Shown here: piece by piece, positions 45,305 through 55,898 of the stretch
Layout of the letters: the number at the start of each line of letters is the position of its first letter
Numbering within the stretch: the first letter of the stretch is position 1
From: Papio anubis
Lineage: Eukaryota; Chordata; Mammalia; Primates; Cercopithecidae
DNA: 64,000 nucleotides
Assembly: GCF_008728515.1 (NCBI RefSeq)
Contig: NC_044976.1
Location: 210,615,467-210,679,466, forward strand
Reading direction: 5' to 3'
Notes under the pieces: model-generated
Database searches by the model: none
What the model saw: only the letters and a program-made list of their open reading frames with translations
What the model was told of the DNA's origin: nothing
Position numbers and translations under genes: made by a program

Positions 45305-45341
45305 ACACACACACTCTCTCTCTCTCTATTTCTCTTTCTCT
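45261..45341. repeat. (CT)n with (CA)n interruption, replacing an Alu tail
   Basis: From 45273 the sequence is CT-rich, with a CACACACACA insert near 45304-45313. It lies exactly between the Alu body and the left target-site duplication, where a T tail is expected. Confidence 0.93.
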
Positions 45342-45628
45342 TTTGAGATGCCAGAGTGCAGTGGTGAGACAATGGCTCACTGCACCCTTGGACTCCTGGG
45401 CTTAAGTGATCCTCCCACTTCAGCCTCTTGAGTAGCTGGGACCATAGACTTGAGACACTGTTCTCAGCTAATTCAGCTAATTTTTATTTTATTTTATTTT
45501 ATTTTTTTGTAGAGAGGGGAATCTCATTTTATTGCCCAGACTGGTCTCAAACTCCTGGCCTCAAGCAATCCTCCTGTCTCAGCCTCACAAAGTGTTCGGA
45601 TTACAGGTGTGAGCCACTGCACTGGGCT
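45342..45628 (-). mobile_element. AluJ, antisense
   Basis: Reversed Alu with J-class positions ('gcacccttggactcctgggcttaagtgatcctccc', 'ggtctcaaactcctggcctcaagcaatcc') and an expanded (ATTTT)n in the middle. A perfect 12-bp target-site duplication, 'tatatgtctatt', lies at 45261-45272 and 45629-45640. Confidence 0.94.
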
Positions 45629-46224
45629 TATATGTCTATTCTTAAGCCAAAACCATGTTGCCTGATAAATGTAGGCTAGTCACAAGTTTTGAAATGAGTG
45701 GTGTAAATCTGCTAACTTTCTTCTTTTTCAAAGTTGCTTGGCTGTTCTAGGTCATTTCCATTTCCATATATATTTTAGGATCAGTTTGTCAATTTCTGGG
45801 GGAAAAAAAAAGGCCTGTGGGGACTTAGACAGGGATTGGGTTGAATCCACAGATCCACTGCAGAATGACAATCTTAACTACGTAGAATCTTCTATCCGTG
45901 AATATGTAATGTCTCCCCATTTCCATAGATCTTTAATTTTTCATATCCATGTTTGTAGTTTTCAGTGTGTACTTTTTGTACTTCTTTTGTTACATTTATT
46001 CCTAAGTGCTTTGTAGTTTTTGATGCTATTTTTATTGTTAAATTGTCCATTGCTAGCATACAGGATTACAATTATTGTAGTTTTGTAAGTCATTGGCTTA
46101 TATAAAAAAACTTATAATCTTTTTACAGGAATCATATGGTGACATGAAAAGGGTTCCATAATATAGTCCCCACCTGCTACTCCAGCATCACTCCCCAGCA
46201 CCCGTAACTCAGAATGTATGTTTC

Positions 46225-47145
46225 GTTAGCACTGAACTTCTAAAAATTGATACATGTTAGATGTACATATTTTCAGGGTCCATGTGATAATGTGATACAT
46301 TTACATAATCAAATCAGGGTAACATGGATATCCATCCCTTAATTATTTATCATTTCTTTATGCTAGGGACATTCAAATTATTATCTTACAGTTATTTTGA
46401 AATGTACAAAATCAGCTAATATTAACTCTAGTAACTTTACTGATCTGTGGAACACCAGGTGCTATGTCTTCTTTCAAGCTGTGTATCTGCACCCATTAAT
46501 CAGCTTCTCTTCCCTCCTCCCCACTACCATTCCCAGCCTCTGGTAGCCACCAAGCTACTCTCTATCTTCATGAGATCCACCTGCTAGGTCTCACATAGTC
46601 TCACATATGAGTGAAAACATGTGATATTTTGTCTTTCTGTGCCTGACTCACTTCCCTTAATATCATGACCTCTAGTTCTATCCATGTTGCTGCAAAGGAC
46701 AGGATTTCATTCTTTTTTTATGGCTGGGCAATATTCCATCGTGTACCTATACCATATTTTTCTTATCCTTTCACCCACTGATGAACACTTAGGTTGACTC
46801 CACAATTTGGCTATTGTGAGCACTGCTGCAAAGTACATGTGAGTGAGGATATCATTTAAATATGTTGATGTCATTTCTTTTGGATATATACTTAGTAGTG
46901 GGATTGCTGGATCATACGGTAGTTCTATTTTTTAGGTTTTTTTTTTTTTTTTTAAGGAAACTCCATACTGTTTTCCACAGCGGCTGTACTAATTTACATT
47001 CCCACTAGCAACGTATGAGGGTTCCCCTTTCTCCACATCCTCACCACCATCTGGTATTCCCTATCTTTTTTATTTTAACTGGAATGAGATTATATCTCAC
47101 TTTGGTTTTGATTTGCATTTCTTCAGTCATGAGCACTGAACTTTC
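46225..47145 (-). mobile_element. L1 3' end (L1MA/MB-like), antisense, 5'-truncated
   Basis: Reversed L1: 'atacatttacataatcaaatcaggg' near 46292, 'tccatgttgctgcaaaggacaggattt' near 46681 and 'tatacttagtagtgggattgctggatcata' near 46887. 'tttacattcccactagcaacgta' is near 46993. It begins about 100 bp after the previous L1 and restarts at a 3' end, so it is a separate insertion. Confidence 0.9.
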
Positions 47146-47184
47146 GACAGTACCCGGCAACCTAAGGATGTTTTTTACTTAAAT

Positions 47185-47300
47185 TTAATTTCGACCTCAA
47201 GTCTCAGTTTATGCATTACCTCATCCCAGAAGCCTTTCCCAATTTCCCTCTACTTGCGCTACGCCGCAGACACTGGGGAATGCATGTGTGCATGGACATT
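47185..47300 (+). mobile_element. L2 fragment, sense
   Basis: 'cctcaagtctcagtttatgcattacctcatcccagaagcctttcccaa' follows the L2 'caggtctcagctcaaatgtcac...gaagccttccc' pattern. Confidence 0.6.
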
Positions 47301-47399
47301 GTCATTTCTATACCAAATTTTAACTCATTACTTACATGTTCATCTCGAGAAACCTGTGTCACCATGTATAGCAAAAACCGCCAGTTATTTATTGGTATC

Positions 47400-48110
47400 C
47401 ATCTTCTCTTTCCAAAACAATAGAGCCCCTAATTTTTTGCCAGGCATTAAGCAAAAGAAAGAAAGACCATATTTCCAGCCCCCCTTGCCATTAGATGCAG
47501 TGGTGTGATTATCTTGCATCCAGTGAGAGAAGCTCCTCCAGAAACCTTCCCTCAAAAACAGCCAATGCACTGTAATCCCAGCACTTTGGGAGGCCGAGAC
47601 GGGCAGATCACGAGGTCAGGAGATCGAGACCATCCCAGCTAACACGGTGAAACCCCGTCTCTACTAAAAAATACAAAAAACTAGCCAGGCAAGGTGGTGG
47701 GTGCCTGTAGTCCCAGCTACTCAAGAGGCTGAGGCTGAGAATGGCATGAACCCAGGAGGCAGAGCTTGCAGTGAGCCGAGATCGCGCCACCGCACTCCAG
47801 CCTGGGTGACAGAGCGAGGCTCTGTCTCAAAAAAAAAAAAAAAACCAGCCAATGCATAACTTCTTTTCTTTTTCTTTTTTTTCTCCTTCTTGCCATTAAA
47901 TCAGATCAGCTAAATGAGGCTAGACCAGCCAACCTGAGTGGATGAAGTGAAGTTACTTTGGGAACAGAGATCCACACGGGGCAAAGCAACAGTTGGAGAG
48001 GCGCCTGGGTCTCCGTATCCCACCCTGGTCTGCCTATTTCTGGGCTTTCCATGAGAAAGACACACAGTTCTCCCTGCTTTAGGCTGTATTTTCTTGGGTC
48101 TCTATTACCT
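47400..48110 (+). mobile_element. Old LTR-like element split by an AluY
   Basis: Left: 'atttccagcccccttgccattagatgcagtggtgtga'-like text near 47470. Right of the Alu: 'ggggcaaagcaacagttggagaggcgcctgggtct' and 'ggtctgcctatttctgggctttccatgagaaag', then 'cttgggtctctattacctg'. The layout resembles ERVL-type LTRs of the LTR33 kind. The family assignment is tentative. Confidence 0.45.
47570..47844 (+). mobile_element. AluY, sense, slightly 5'-truncated
   Basis: Starts at 'ctgtaatcccagcac' (about 23 bases short) and is otherwise complete with an A16 tail. 'gagatcgagaccatcccagctaacacggtgaaaccccgtctctact' is the AluY pattern, and divergence is low. A perfect 11-bp target-site duplication, 'cagccaatgca', lies at 47559-47569 and 47846-47856. 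It is probably the youngest insertion in the window. Confidence 0.97.
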
Positions 48111-48129
48111 GTTGCCAAACTTAATTTGA

Positions 48130-48205
48130 AAGAGGTTTTCACCACATCCTATTGCATCCTCAGTACCTGGTGCTGTGTCCAACACATAGTAGTTACTTAA
48201 TTGAT
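48130..48205 (+). mobile_element. L2 3' end, sense
   Basis: 'catcctcagtacctggtgctgtgtccaacacatagtagttacttaattgatatttg' is the L2 terminus. Confidence 0.8.
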
Positions 48206-48574
48206 ATTTGCTAATTTACTGCAAAGGGATAGCAAAAGTTAAAAAAAAAAAAAGAAGAAGAAGAAAAAAGCTTTATGGGATATTAGCTTCTAATCCATGC
48301 TGCTCCATATGCTTACCAAATCTCTTTCCAGGGTAATAAAAATCATAATATTTTAGGCATGCAGTTTGGCCTTCAAAGGCCTCTCAGCTTTTTAAATCTA
48401 ATTTCTATTCTAATTTATTCATCATGATGTTAATAAGATGTTTGGTTTTTCATGTAGAAGGAAAAGCAAATTTATACAATGATTCCATGGATATTCAAGA
48501 GACAGAAGGCCTGTAATTGACTATAATAATAGATCTCACAAAATCATAAAACTGATAGTAACAATGGAGTTCAA
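48206..48574. other. No gene; A-rich patch at 48240-48270
   Basis: An A14 run with AAG units sits at 48240-48270. The rest is AT-rich and unassigned. Confidence 0.5.
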
Positions 48575-48720
48575 GCAATTAAACAATTTTGATTCCACAA
48601 ATGAAAAAGCTGATGTTCAGAGAGGTGACACAACTAATTCCAGGCCACGCAAACACTGAATAGCAGATCTGATGTCAGAACCCAGATGACCTGACTTCCA
48701 ACGTGGTGCTCTCAGAATCA
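48575..48720 (-). mobile_element. MIR, antisense
   Basis: 'acaaatgaaaaagctgatgttcagagaggtgaca' and 'cagatctgatgtcagaacccagatgacctgact' occur in reversed MIR order. Confidence 0.7.
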
Positions 48721-48961
48721 GTTAGAGTGCCTCTGGGTGTCAAGAGCAAACTAACTAACATGAGCAAAAATCCTTTTAAAATCTGAGAACTTTTTACAGG
48801 ATCCAAAGGTTGGAACAGGCAGGAACCAGGCAGCTCTGTTCCTGCCTGGTTTCCATGGCAATATCAGCTACAGTGCTCATACTGAATTAGCCAACGGAAC
48901 GAATGAATAAACTCCAACAATGGTTATTGTTCTGTTTTTCATTCCGATTGTAGAATGCTTG

Positions 48962-49076
48962 TTTTCCTTTCCTTTCCTTTCCTTTCCTTTCCTTTCCTTT
49001 CCTTTCCTTTCCTTCCCTCCCCTCCCCTCCCCCCCCCCCCCCCCTCCCCTCCCCTCCCTTCCCTTCCTTTCCTTCC

Positions 49077-49126
<50 letters not shown>

Positions 49127-49325
49127 TTCCTTCCTTCCTTCCTTTCTCTTTCTTTCTTCTTTCTTTTTTTCTTTCTCTCTTTCTTTTTCTGTCTTTCTCT
49201 TTCCTTTCTCTCTTTTTTCTTTCTTTCTCTCTCCCTTGCCTTCCCTTTTCCTTTCCCTTCCCTTTTCCCTTCCCTTCCCTCCCCTCCCCTCCCCTCCCCT
49301 CCCCTTCCCTTCCCTTCCCTTCCCT
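48962..49325. repeat. 364-bp compound polypyrimidine tract with G-quadruplex motif
   Basis: Pure C/T from 48962 to 49190 (229 bp), then C/T with single Gs at 49191 and 49238. The order is (TTTCC)n, (CCCTC)n, a C16 run (49029-49044), (CCCTC)n, (TTTC)n, (TTCC)n, mixed, and (CCCCT)n at about 49268-49305. On the minus strand the CCCCT blocks give repeated GGGG separated by one A. Frames crossing it are artefacts. Confidence 0.97.
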
Positions 49326-52083
49326 AATTCCTTTCCACCATTATTCTTTGCTTACTGAATCTGCTTCCCAGAACAGTGGCTGATGAGAAACTCAGGCACC
49401 AATTTTCTCATTCCCATTTCCCTCAACCTAGTATAGGGAGTGAGATACAAGGGGTAATCCCTAGAAGATGCACTTTGAGAGACAGAGAGAGCGAAAGAGA
49501 AAGACAGACAGAGACAAAGGAGAGGAGAGTAAGAGTTAGTTATGTGGCTTTCCTGGCTCCCTCTCATTTTCTGTTTTTATATGCTTTTTGTTTGTATGTT
49601 TTTAAAGTCTGCAGATAGAGACCAGGTGACAAGCTAGAGAACTAAAAGCCAAACTTTTGAGAATACTTGAAGGGAAAGTTACAAAGGGCCTGAGTCTTCT
49701 ATGATATCACTGAGCAAATGCCTACCCGCCCCCCCGCCATTTTAGAAACAAATAACTGAATGCATGAATACCATAAAGCAAGATGAGTATACACATGTAA
49801 GCACTTAGAGAAATGAGAAGCCACCTTGTATTTTTAGCTGGAAACTAATAAAAAGCAAAATGCATCCAGGAATATTATATGACATGCAATGTCACAATTC
49901 AAGGTTTTTCTTTTTCAGTGTGTAGAGTTAGTCATAAAGCAAATTTACCGATACTGAATGACCTAGTTAAATCTTCCACAGATGCTAATATCTCCTGTTA
50001 ACACCTTGTAGCTTGACCCCAAGGACTTCTGTGCACCCATCACATGTATAGTATGGTGTTTATTTCTTGATTTTGTATTTTTTAATATATAAACACATTG
50101 GTTATAGACAAGAAAGGCCTTCTATCTTATTAAATGACTCACATGATTTACCTCCAAACTACAAGCTAAGTCAAACTTGTGCTAAGCGTGGTTTAATCGG
50201 ACAGAATGTAAAGATTCTAGGATGAATCAAACCCAAGTGAAAAGTTCCAGTTTTATTGTCACACCCAAGTTCGATAAAGAAGCAATATGAGCTTGAATTA
50301 AACTTGCCGCTGAGGAAGGTTAAAACTGGAATATAATATTGAGCAGAAAGAAAACTTTCCATGAATCAAGGACTCAACATAATACTACGATCTATAAAAA
50401 AAATCCATCTGCTCTCAATATGTATACATTCTAGGAGTAAAACCTATGCTTTGTTAGTATCACAAAGTAAAGTAATCTTCTTTCTTCCCAACAGCATTGC
50501 TTTGCCCATTCTAGTCCTCTACGTAGCATTATCCATGAAGAGCAGGGCAAGGGAAATGTACAGCAAACACTTGTTAATGGTCTTTGGAGAAAATGATGTA
50601 AGTGCACAGACAAATGCTGGGTCAAAGGTGATTGTGCAAATCAGAGAAGGAAGAAAAGAAAATATTTTTAAGAATTAGCCAATAATCCAATTATAAAGAC
50701 AACAAAAAATAGTAGCTTAACGACTTTTTCCCATATTACTAAAACATGTAAGAATTACACGTGACTTCTGGAACACAGAATTCTTAATCACAGGTCAGAA
50801 TAGTTAATTCCAAACTAATTTGTTTTCAGGGAACCTAACTGAGAAATAATAAAATGTAGGGTCTCAGCTCACATCCACCCGTGCTCAGATTAATGACCAT
50901 AAAAATGGTCCTAGGCAGGCCACAGGGTCTGCTCTGCTGAGGGCTTTGTGCACAGGACATATATACGAGCGGTGAGTTATTTCAAACTCCAGCTATGGGA
51001 CTGGAAACTCCTTAGGAGTTGCCACCAGAATGTCTAGAGGGGCAAGTATATTTAAGAAGCATATTTTACACTTTTACAAAGATTAACCACAGAAACTGAG
51101 ATTCCACCAAACTTCCTTGACAGGAGGGAATACACAGAAGATACATTTTAAAAGTTGTATTGAAGGACTTAATTTTTAAAATTAAGCCATTTAATTTAAA
51201 AAATGAGACTTTTGAAATAATGTTGAGAAACACATCCTTCACCAGAAGAAGAAAGGGGAGTATGGCCAGGGAACCAGAGTAGTTCCACCTGTACCTGGTT
51301 TATGCAGTGCATTTCTGAATATTGTCTTCGAGGAAAGGTTAGGACAGGATAAAGCCTCCAGACACCACCATTCAAGTATAAATTGAGCCAGGAAATCTGT
51401 CCGCACAGCTTCTTACTGTGTTCTAGAATCCTTTGGGAAAGAAATCTTTTCTTGGGTTCCTCTAAGAATTCCGACTAAGGCAAAACCAGATTTATCAGGG
51501 GTTTTGCAGATATCCTGAAATAAACAGTCTCTCAGCATGAGTCTAAAACTCCATCCGCCAAGACCATCCCTGGGACTAAGCCCAGAAGCTGAGTGATCAC
51601 TTGCTTCCTCTGCTCCTCTCTCATAAGAATTCCTTCCCTCAAAGGCCTCACAGGCTAGACAAGGAGGCAGACACACCAGAGAAACAACAGTGAAGCATGC
51701 TAAGTGCTGTGGGGAAGTGTTGTGCAGGTATTATAGAAGCTCAGATTGGGAGTGCCCAGGGCTGACCGACCCAGACAGTCTTTTATACTGGGCACGTGTG
51801 TGTACATGCATATAGAAATTTGGGGAGGAGAAGAAAAAGAAATAAAAGGAAGGCATAGTGGCTGCAACTTCTGCCTACAGATACTATGACCTTGTACAGG
51901 TAATGCTTTTGTGACCATCACTTGGTCTTGCTTGCAACCCAGCATCTGAGTCCTGCTAACTGAGGACGAACTACTTTGGAACAAGTTACACTGTGCCACC
52001 AAAACAGACCTCAACAACACCTTTATTACATACACAATTGCCCCAAGAATTTTTACAAATACTATTTTCCTTTGGGGCAACTT
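49326..52083. other. Largest repeat-poor block, no gene recognised
   Basis: About 2.75 kb with no Alu, L1 or LTR that I recognise. A segment at about 51650-51775 has a faint reversed-L2 look. A GA-rich patch (49467-49530) and an A-run at 50396-50402 are the only low-complexity parts. Frames of 60-126 codons (50361-50678 and 51700-52080) have no domain, and no splice structure can be defended. A conserved element or an unannotated non-coding exon could lie here. Confidence 0.5.
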
Positions 52084-52103
52084 TACTCACCCTCTCTCTC
52101 TTT

Positions 52104-52266
52104 TTTCTTTTAAATTTTTTAAAGGAGTTTCACTCTGTCACCCAGGGCTGGAGTGCAGTGGTACAATTATAGCTCACTGTAGCCTCGAACTCCTGGGGTC
52201 AAGTGATCCTCCTGCCTCAGCCTCCTGAGTAGTCAGGATTACACGTGTGTGCCACCAGGCCCGGCT
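52104..52266 (-). mobile_element. Free right Alu monomer (FRAM-like), antisense
   Basis: A single reversed right monomer: 'gtttcactctgtcacccag', 'gtagcctcgaactcctggggtcaagtgatcc' and the end 'tgccaccaggcccggct'. Target-site duplication: 'actcaccctctct' (52085-52097) and 'actaaccgtctct' (52267-52279). It represents the ancient fossil-Alu stage. Confidence 0.85.
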
Positions 52267-52542
52267 ACTAACCGTCTCTTAAATACAATCTACTAAATCT
52301 ATTGAATGATCCAGGAAGAAACGATATTAAAAAAAAAAAAAAAAAGAAAATTAAGAATTTCACAAAGGAAATATACGTATAATGTCTAGAAGAATCAAAG
52401 ATGGAAAGCTAATATGGTAATTTGACACTAAAGAGCCTGATAAACTTTTTGATTTGTTATCAAACATTTTAAAATTTTCCTTCAAAATTTAATTGGCCAA
52501 CAAATCTTCAAATAGCTATTGCCCCCCTCTCTCTCTTTTTTC

Positions 52543-52544
<2 letters not shown>

Positions 52545-52573
<29 letters not shown>

Positions 52574-52574
52574 T
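52545..52574. repeat. (ATT)n at an Alu tail
   Basis: Ten TTA units replace the T tail of the adjoining antisense Alu. Confidence 0.95.
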
Positions 52575-52855
52575 GAAATAGAGTCTCACTCTGTTGCCCA
52601 GGCTGGAGTGCAGTGGTGCAATCTCGGCTCACTGCAACCTCTGCCTCCCAGGTTCAAGCTATTCTCCTGCCTCAGCCTCCTAAGTAGCTGGGACTACAGG
52701 TGCCAACCACCACGCCCAGCTAATTTTGTGTATTTTTAGTAGGGATAGGTTTCACCATGTTAGCCAGGATGCTCTCGATCTCCAGACCTCGTGATCCGCC
52801 CACCTCGGCCTCCCAAAGTGCTAGGATTGCAGGTGTGAGCCACCGCACCCAGCCC
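52575..52855 (-). mobile_element. AluSc/Y-type, full length, antisense
   Basis: Complete reversed Alu. 'agccaggatgctctcgatctccagacctcgtgatccgcc' is of the Sc/Y class. CT-rich flanks ('cccccctctctctct' and 'cctccctctctgt') are the likely target duplication. Confidence 0.94.
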
Positions 52856-52924
52856 TCCCTCTCTGTAACTCTTAATCCACATTGCCATGCATTGGTTCCC
52901 TGCCATTAACCTCTTTGGTTCTAA

Positions 52925-53262
52925 GCTAGATGACGGCATCTGCTGGTCGGCGTCCTGGTCCAACGCGGGTCCCATCCAGCATGCTCTCCACCCTACATGT
53001 AGAACAGTCTTTGTAAATTACAAATCTCATCATGTCCCCGCTTCACTCAAATGCTTAGATATCTTCCCCAAACAGCCTTTTAGGATAAAGTCCAAACTTT
53101 TTAGCCCTCCATAATCTGACTCTTTCCTTGTTACTTGCTCAATTTGTGACATACACTCTGGACAAATGAACTATGTCATACCCCAAGCACTCCATGGTCT
53201 TGTGTGCCTTCATCTTTTTTACACTCCACTCCTTACCAGGGATGAACGGCCTCCCACTCTTA
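52925..53262 (+). mobile_element. L2, sense
   Basis: 'catcatgtccccgcttcactcaaatgctta' near 53027, 'ggataaagtccaaactttttagccctccataatctgactc' near 53082 and 'acaaatgaactatgtcataccccaagcactcc' near 53162 are in L2 order. Confidence 0.8.
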
Positions 53263-53267
53263 GTCCA

Positions 53268-53420
53268 GATCTGAGGTTCTGAAGGTTCTCAAGGGAACAG
53301 TGGCAACATCAGCAAATGGGACATGTCAGAAATGCAAATGATCAGGCTTCATCTCGGATCTCCTGAGTCAGAAATTCTGGAGAAGGGACCAGCCATCTGC
53401 AAATAAGGACTGTAGATCTT
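53268..53420 (-). mobile_element. MER5A, antisense
   Basis: 'ctgaggttctgaaggttctcaagggaacag', 'gtcagaaatgcaaatgatcagg', 'tcctgagtcagaaattctgg' and 'ccagccatctgcaaataagg' give reversed MER5A. Confidence 0.75.
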
Positions 53421-53639
53421 ATAACACAGAAAAGCTAAGCAGCATGCAAAGAACTAGCGTGCCATCGATGACTTCATTGCCTGCAGTTCAGCAAATATGC
53501 AGCAGAAGTGAAGACCATTAGGTCACTTGGTCAAGCTATTAATAAAACAGAAGTAGCTCAAGGAGAATAAATGGATTATAAGCAGGGACCCCTGTAGCTT
53601 GAGGAGTCAGACAGACATTATAGAAACAGAGACTGTCAG

Positions 53640-53765
53640 TGTCCCAAGGGTTCAGGAGGTCAAATAGTCCAATCTCATCATGTCACAGAGGATAAACAGG
53701 AGTCCTGGAAAGGTGAAATAACTTACTCAGTGTGAGACAGATGGCCAAGAGAACACTGAAACCAA
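53640..53765 (-). mobile_element. Possible MIR-class SINE, antisense
   Basis: 'ggataaacaggagtcctggaaaggtgaaataacttactcag' resembles the reversed 'gatgaggaaactgag...' centre of MIR-type elements. It is strongly diverged. Confidence 0.45.
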
Positions 53766-54902
53766 AGTGTTTTAGCAGGAAAAAGCTGCATGGTAAAAAC
53801 CGCTGAGTCATCTAACGGACACTGACACAGGCAAGTGCCTTGGTGGGCACCCAGGCAGAATGAGAAGCATGACATGTTTGCTCTTAATAACTCAGTGCAC
53901 TGATCCTACAGTCTAGGCACCCTGCTGACAGGTAGAAGCGACGCCTCAGTTAGACTTACGTGGATCTGACCAGCACTGGACGTCAGCAGTAGATAGGTTT
54001 GATGGAGCTGGAAAGTTCATCCTTTAAAAATGGCCACAAATATTACACTTATAAATATGTATGTGTGTGGGTGTAGAAACATTACTTGTACAAAATGAAA
54101 CCTGTTAGATTAGATCAAACTAGGTTGCCACTTCTAAGGTAGTGAACGCGTAAAAGAGTAAACCTCATAGAAACGTGAGGCTGCCAAATGCATGTGTACA
54201 TGTTGGTGTTGTGTGCATATATTTCCAATTATATGTATAATTTCCAATTCTATGTATAATTAAAAAATAATCATTCAATTATAACATTAAACAGTGAAAT
54301 TATTACATCATAATATTAATCATAACATAACATGGAGCGATTAAACTACAGTGTTTTGTGACATACAGTTGTAAATTATAACATTAAAAATATAGGTAAA
54401 TGGCTAGGATCAGGGAACAAATATTAAAGTAAATAAATCACTGCCCTCCTCCCTGAGCCCTTTCTGCTCATATTTTGCACTCTTCTGAGGACTGGGGTTG
54501 GCCTCCCTGCTTTCGGGACAACCTGACATTAAGATGCCTTTAGGTTCTTTCTGACAGCTGCTGTTGCTTCTTCTTCATCACAGAGTTCATTTGCTCTCCT
54601 CGGAAGACCAGAGCTAATTGAGAAGAGAACAGCCCAGGTTCACCCTCCCAACCTCCTCATCAGCTAGAACTACCTGTTTGCTGCCCTCCAGCTCTTCTGC
54701 CGTGAGACCCCCTGCTTTTCTCCAGAGAGTGAGAGACCATCACTAGAGGGGTGGGGTCTCAGCACAGACCTATTTGCCCATGAGGAGGAGAACGTTTCCA
54801 GTTGACAATTCCTCCACAAGAAGCAGGTCTTCTTGGACCTCTTGCCCAACTTCTGGTCTTCTGATTCTAAGTAGAAGTTGTCATGTTTTTCTATGACTAC
54901 TG
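53766..54902. other. No gene; AT-rich patch at 54190-54400
   Basis: Unassigned sequence. 54215-54265 contains a near-repeat 'tttccaatt.tatgtataat' occurring twice about 20 bp apart, then an ATTATA-rich run. No domain-bearing frame. Confidence 0.5.
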
Positions 54903-54980
54903 TTAGGTTGCTGCAAAGGTAACTGTGGTTTTTGCAATGAAAAGTAATGACAAAAACCACAATTACTTTTGCACCAACTA
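54903..54980 (+). mobile_element. MADE1 (mariner MITE), hairpin-forming, miR-548-like
   Basis: A 78-bp palindromic miniature element: 'ttaggttgctgcaaaggtaa' at the left and 'ttacttttgcaccaacta' at the right. The arms (about 54906-54933 and 54950-54977) pair over 28 bp with two mismatches and one G-U. The loop is about 16 bases. Family knowledge: MADE1 copies are the source of the primate miR-548 microRNA family. Whether this copy is processed cannot be seen here. Confidence 0.93.
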
Positions 54981-55544
54981 GTGTTAGCAATGCCTTAAAA
55001 AATAAATTGGGCTCAAGATTTTTGGGGGCATAAACTGTTTTGTGCTGTTTTCTGTTTCATCTCCATGTTCCACGGGCTTAAACACCACAGAGCAAAGGCA
55101 GCACGTGTCTGTGGAGCTACCCCCTTCCCAAGGAAGCTGCTTTGATCTTCACCTTCTGCCTCCTGGGAGTGTGTGATGATCCCATGGAAGAGCAACCAGA
55201 GCTGTGCCACACCTCACAAAATACCTTGGGGATTTTGTGACCTTAAAGTATTCTCATCACCTGGCAGGTGGCACGAACCATGGGAGATCCCTACACTCCC
55301 AACTTTGCTACCGATGACTCAGATAGAAGGACACATGTATACATGTGTCCGTGCACATTAATGGACGGCCACTAGCCATGTTTCTATGAGGCCTTTTCTT
55401 TTACATGGTTACCAATTAAGAAGCAGCAGGTGAATCTAATCTACTTTGTTTTCTTACAAGTAACATTGTGTTCACTTTTTGAAATTTCTTTTCTGAACAC
55501 CTGTAAAACCACTTGCTACTCTTTCACTCTCTTTTTGTGTGTTT
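54981..55544. other. No recognised feature
   Basis: Unique-looking sequence of mixed composition; frames of about 60-65 codons on both strands without domains. Confidence 0.5.
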
Positions 55545-55780
55545 TTTTTTTTAATGTTTATTTTCATAGATTTTGGGAAATAGGTGGTGTTTGGTTACAT
55601 GAGTAAGTTCTTTAGTGATGATTTCTGAGATTTTAGTGCACCCATCACCCAAGCAGTATACACCGTACCCAATTTGTAGTCTTTTATCCCTCACCCCTGT
55701 CCCACTCTTTCCCTTGAGTCCCCAAAGTCCATTGTATCATTCTTATGCCTTTGTGTCCTTATAGCTTAGCTCCCACACAC

Positions 55781-55898
55781 ACACACTATACATATATATA
55801 CCACAATTTCTTTATCCACTTGTTGATTATATATACACACACACACACACACACACTATACATATATATACCACAATTTCTTTATCCACTTGTTGATT
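55781..55898. repeat. 70-bp-period tandem duplication inside L1
   Basis: 55781-55828 and 55851-55898 are identical over 48 bp ('acacactatacatatatata' followed by 28 shared bases ending 'tgttgatt'). A CA-rich spacer of different length separates them. Replication slippage between CA tracts is the likely cause. Confidence 0.95.

Larger units (their letters stand above)
43790..46125 (-). mobile_element. L1M 3' half (ORF2 C-terminal and 3' UTR), antisense, with two Alus
   Basis: Left: reversed 3' part ('ttgttgaataatattctattgtatgcat' near 43953). Middle, after the first Alu: 'agatatggcttggctgttttcttaacag' near 44835. Right, after the second Alu: 'agtttgtcaatttctggggg' near 45782 and 'ttttgttacatttattcctaagtgctttgtag' near 45984. 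Frames are broken. The order is consistent with one element. Confidence 0.85.

Noticed and set aside
48920..49383. 135- and 142-codon frames rich in Ser, Phe, Leu and Pro
   Set aside because: Translation of the 364-bp polypyrimidine tract; no start context, domain or conservation argument.
54670..54990. 106-codon minus-strand frame
   Set aside because: It crosses the MADE1 element, has no recognisable domain, and no splice or promoter signal can be defended.
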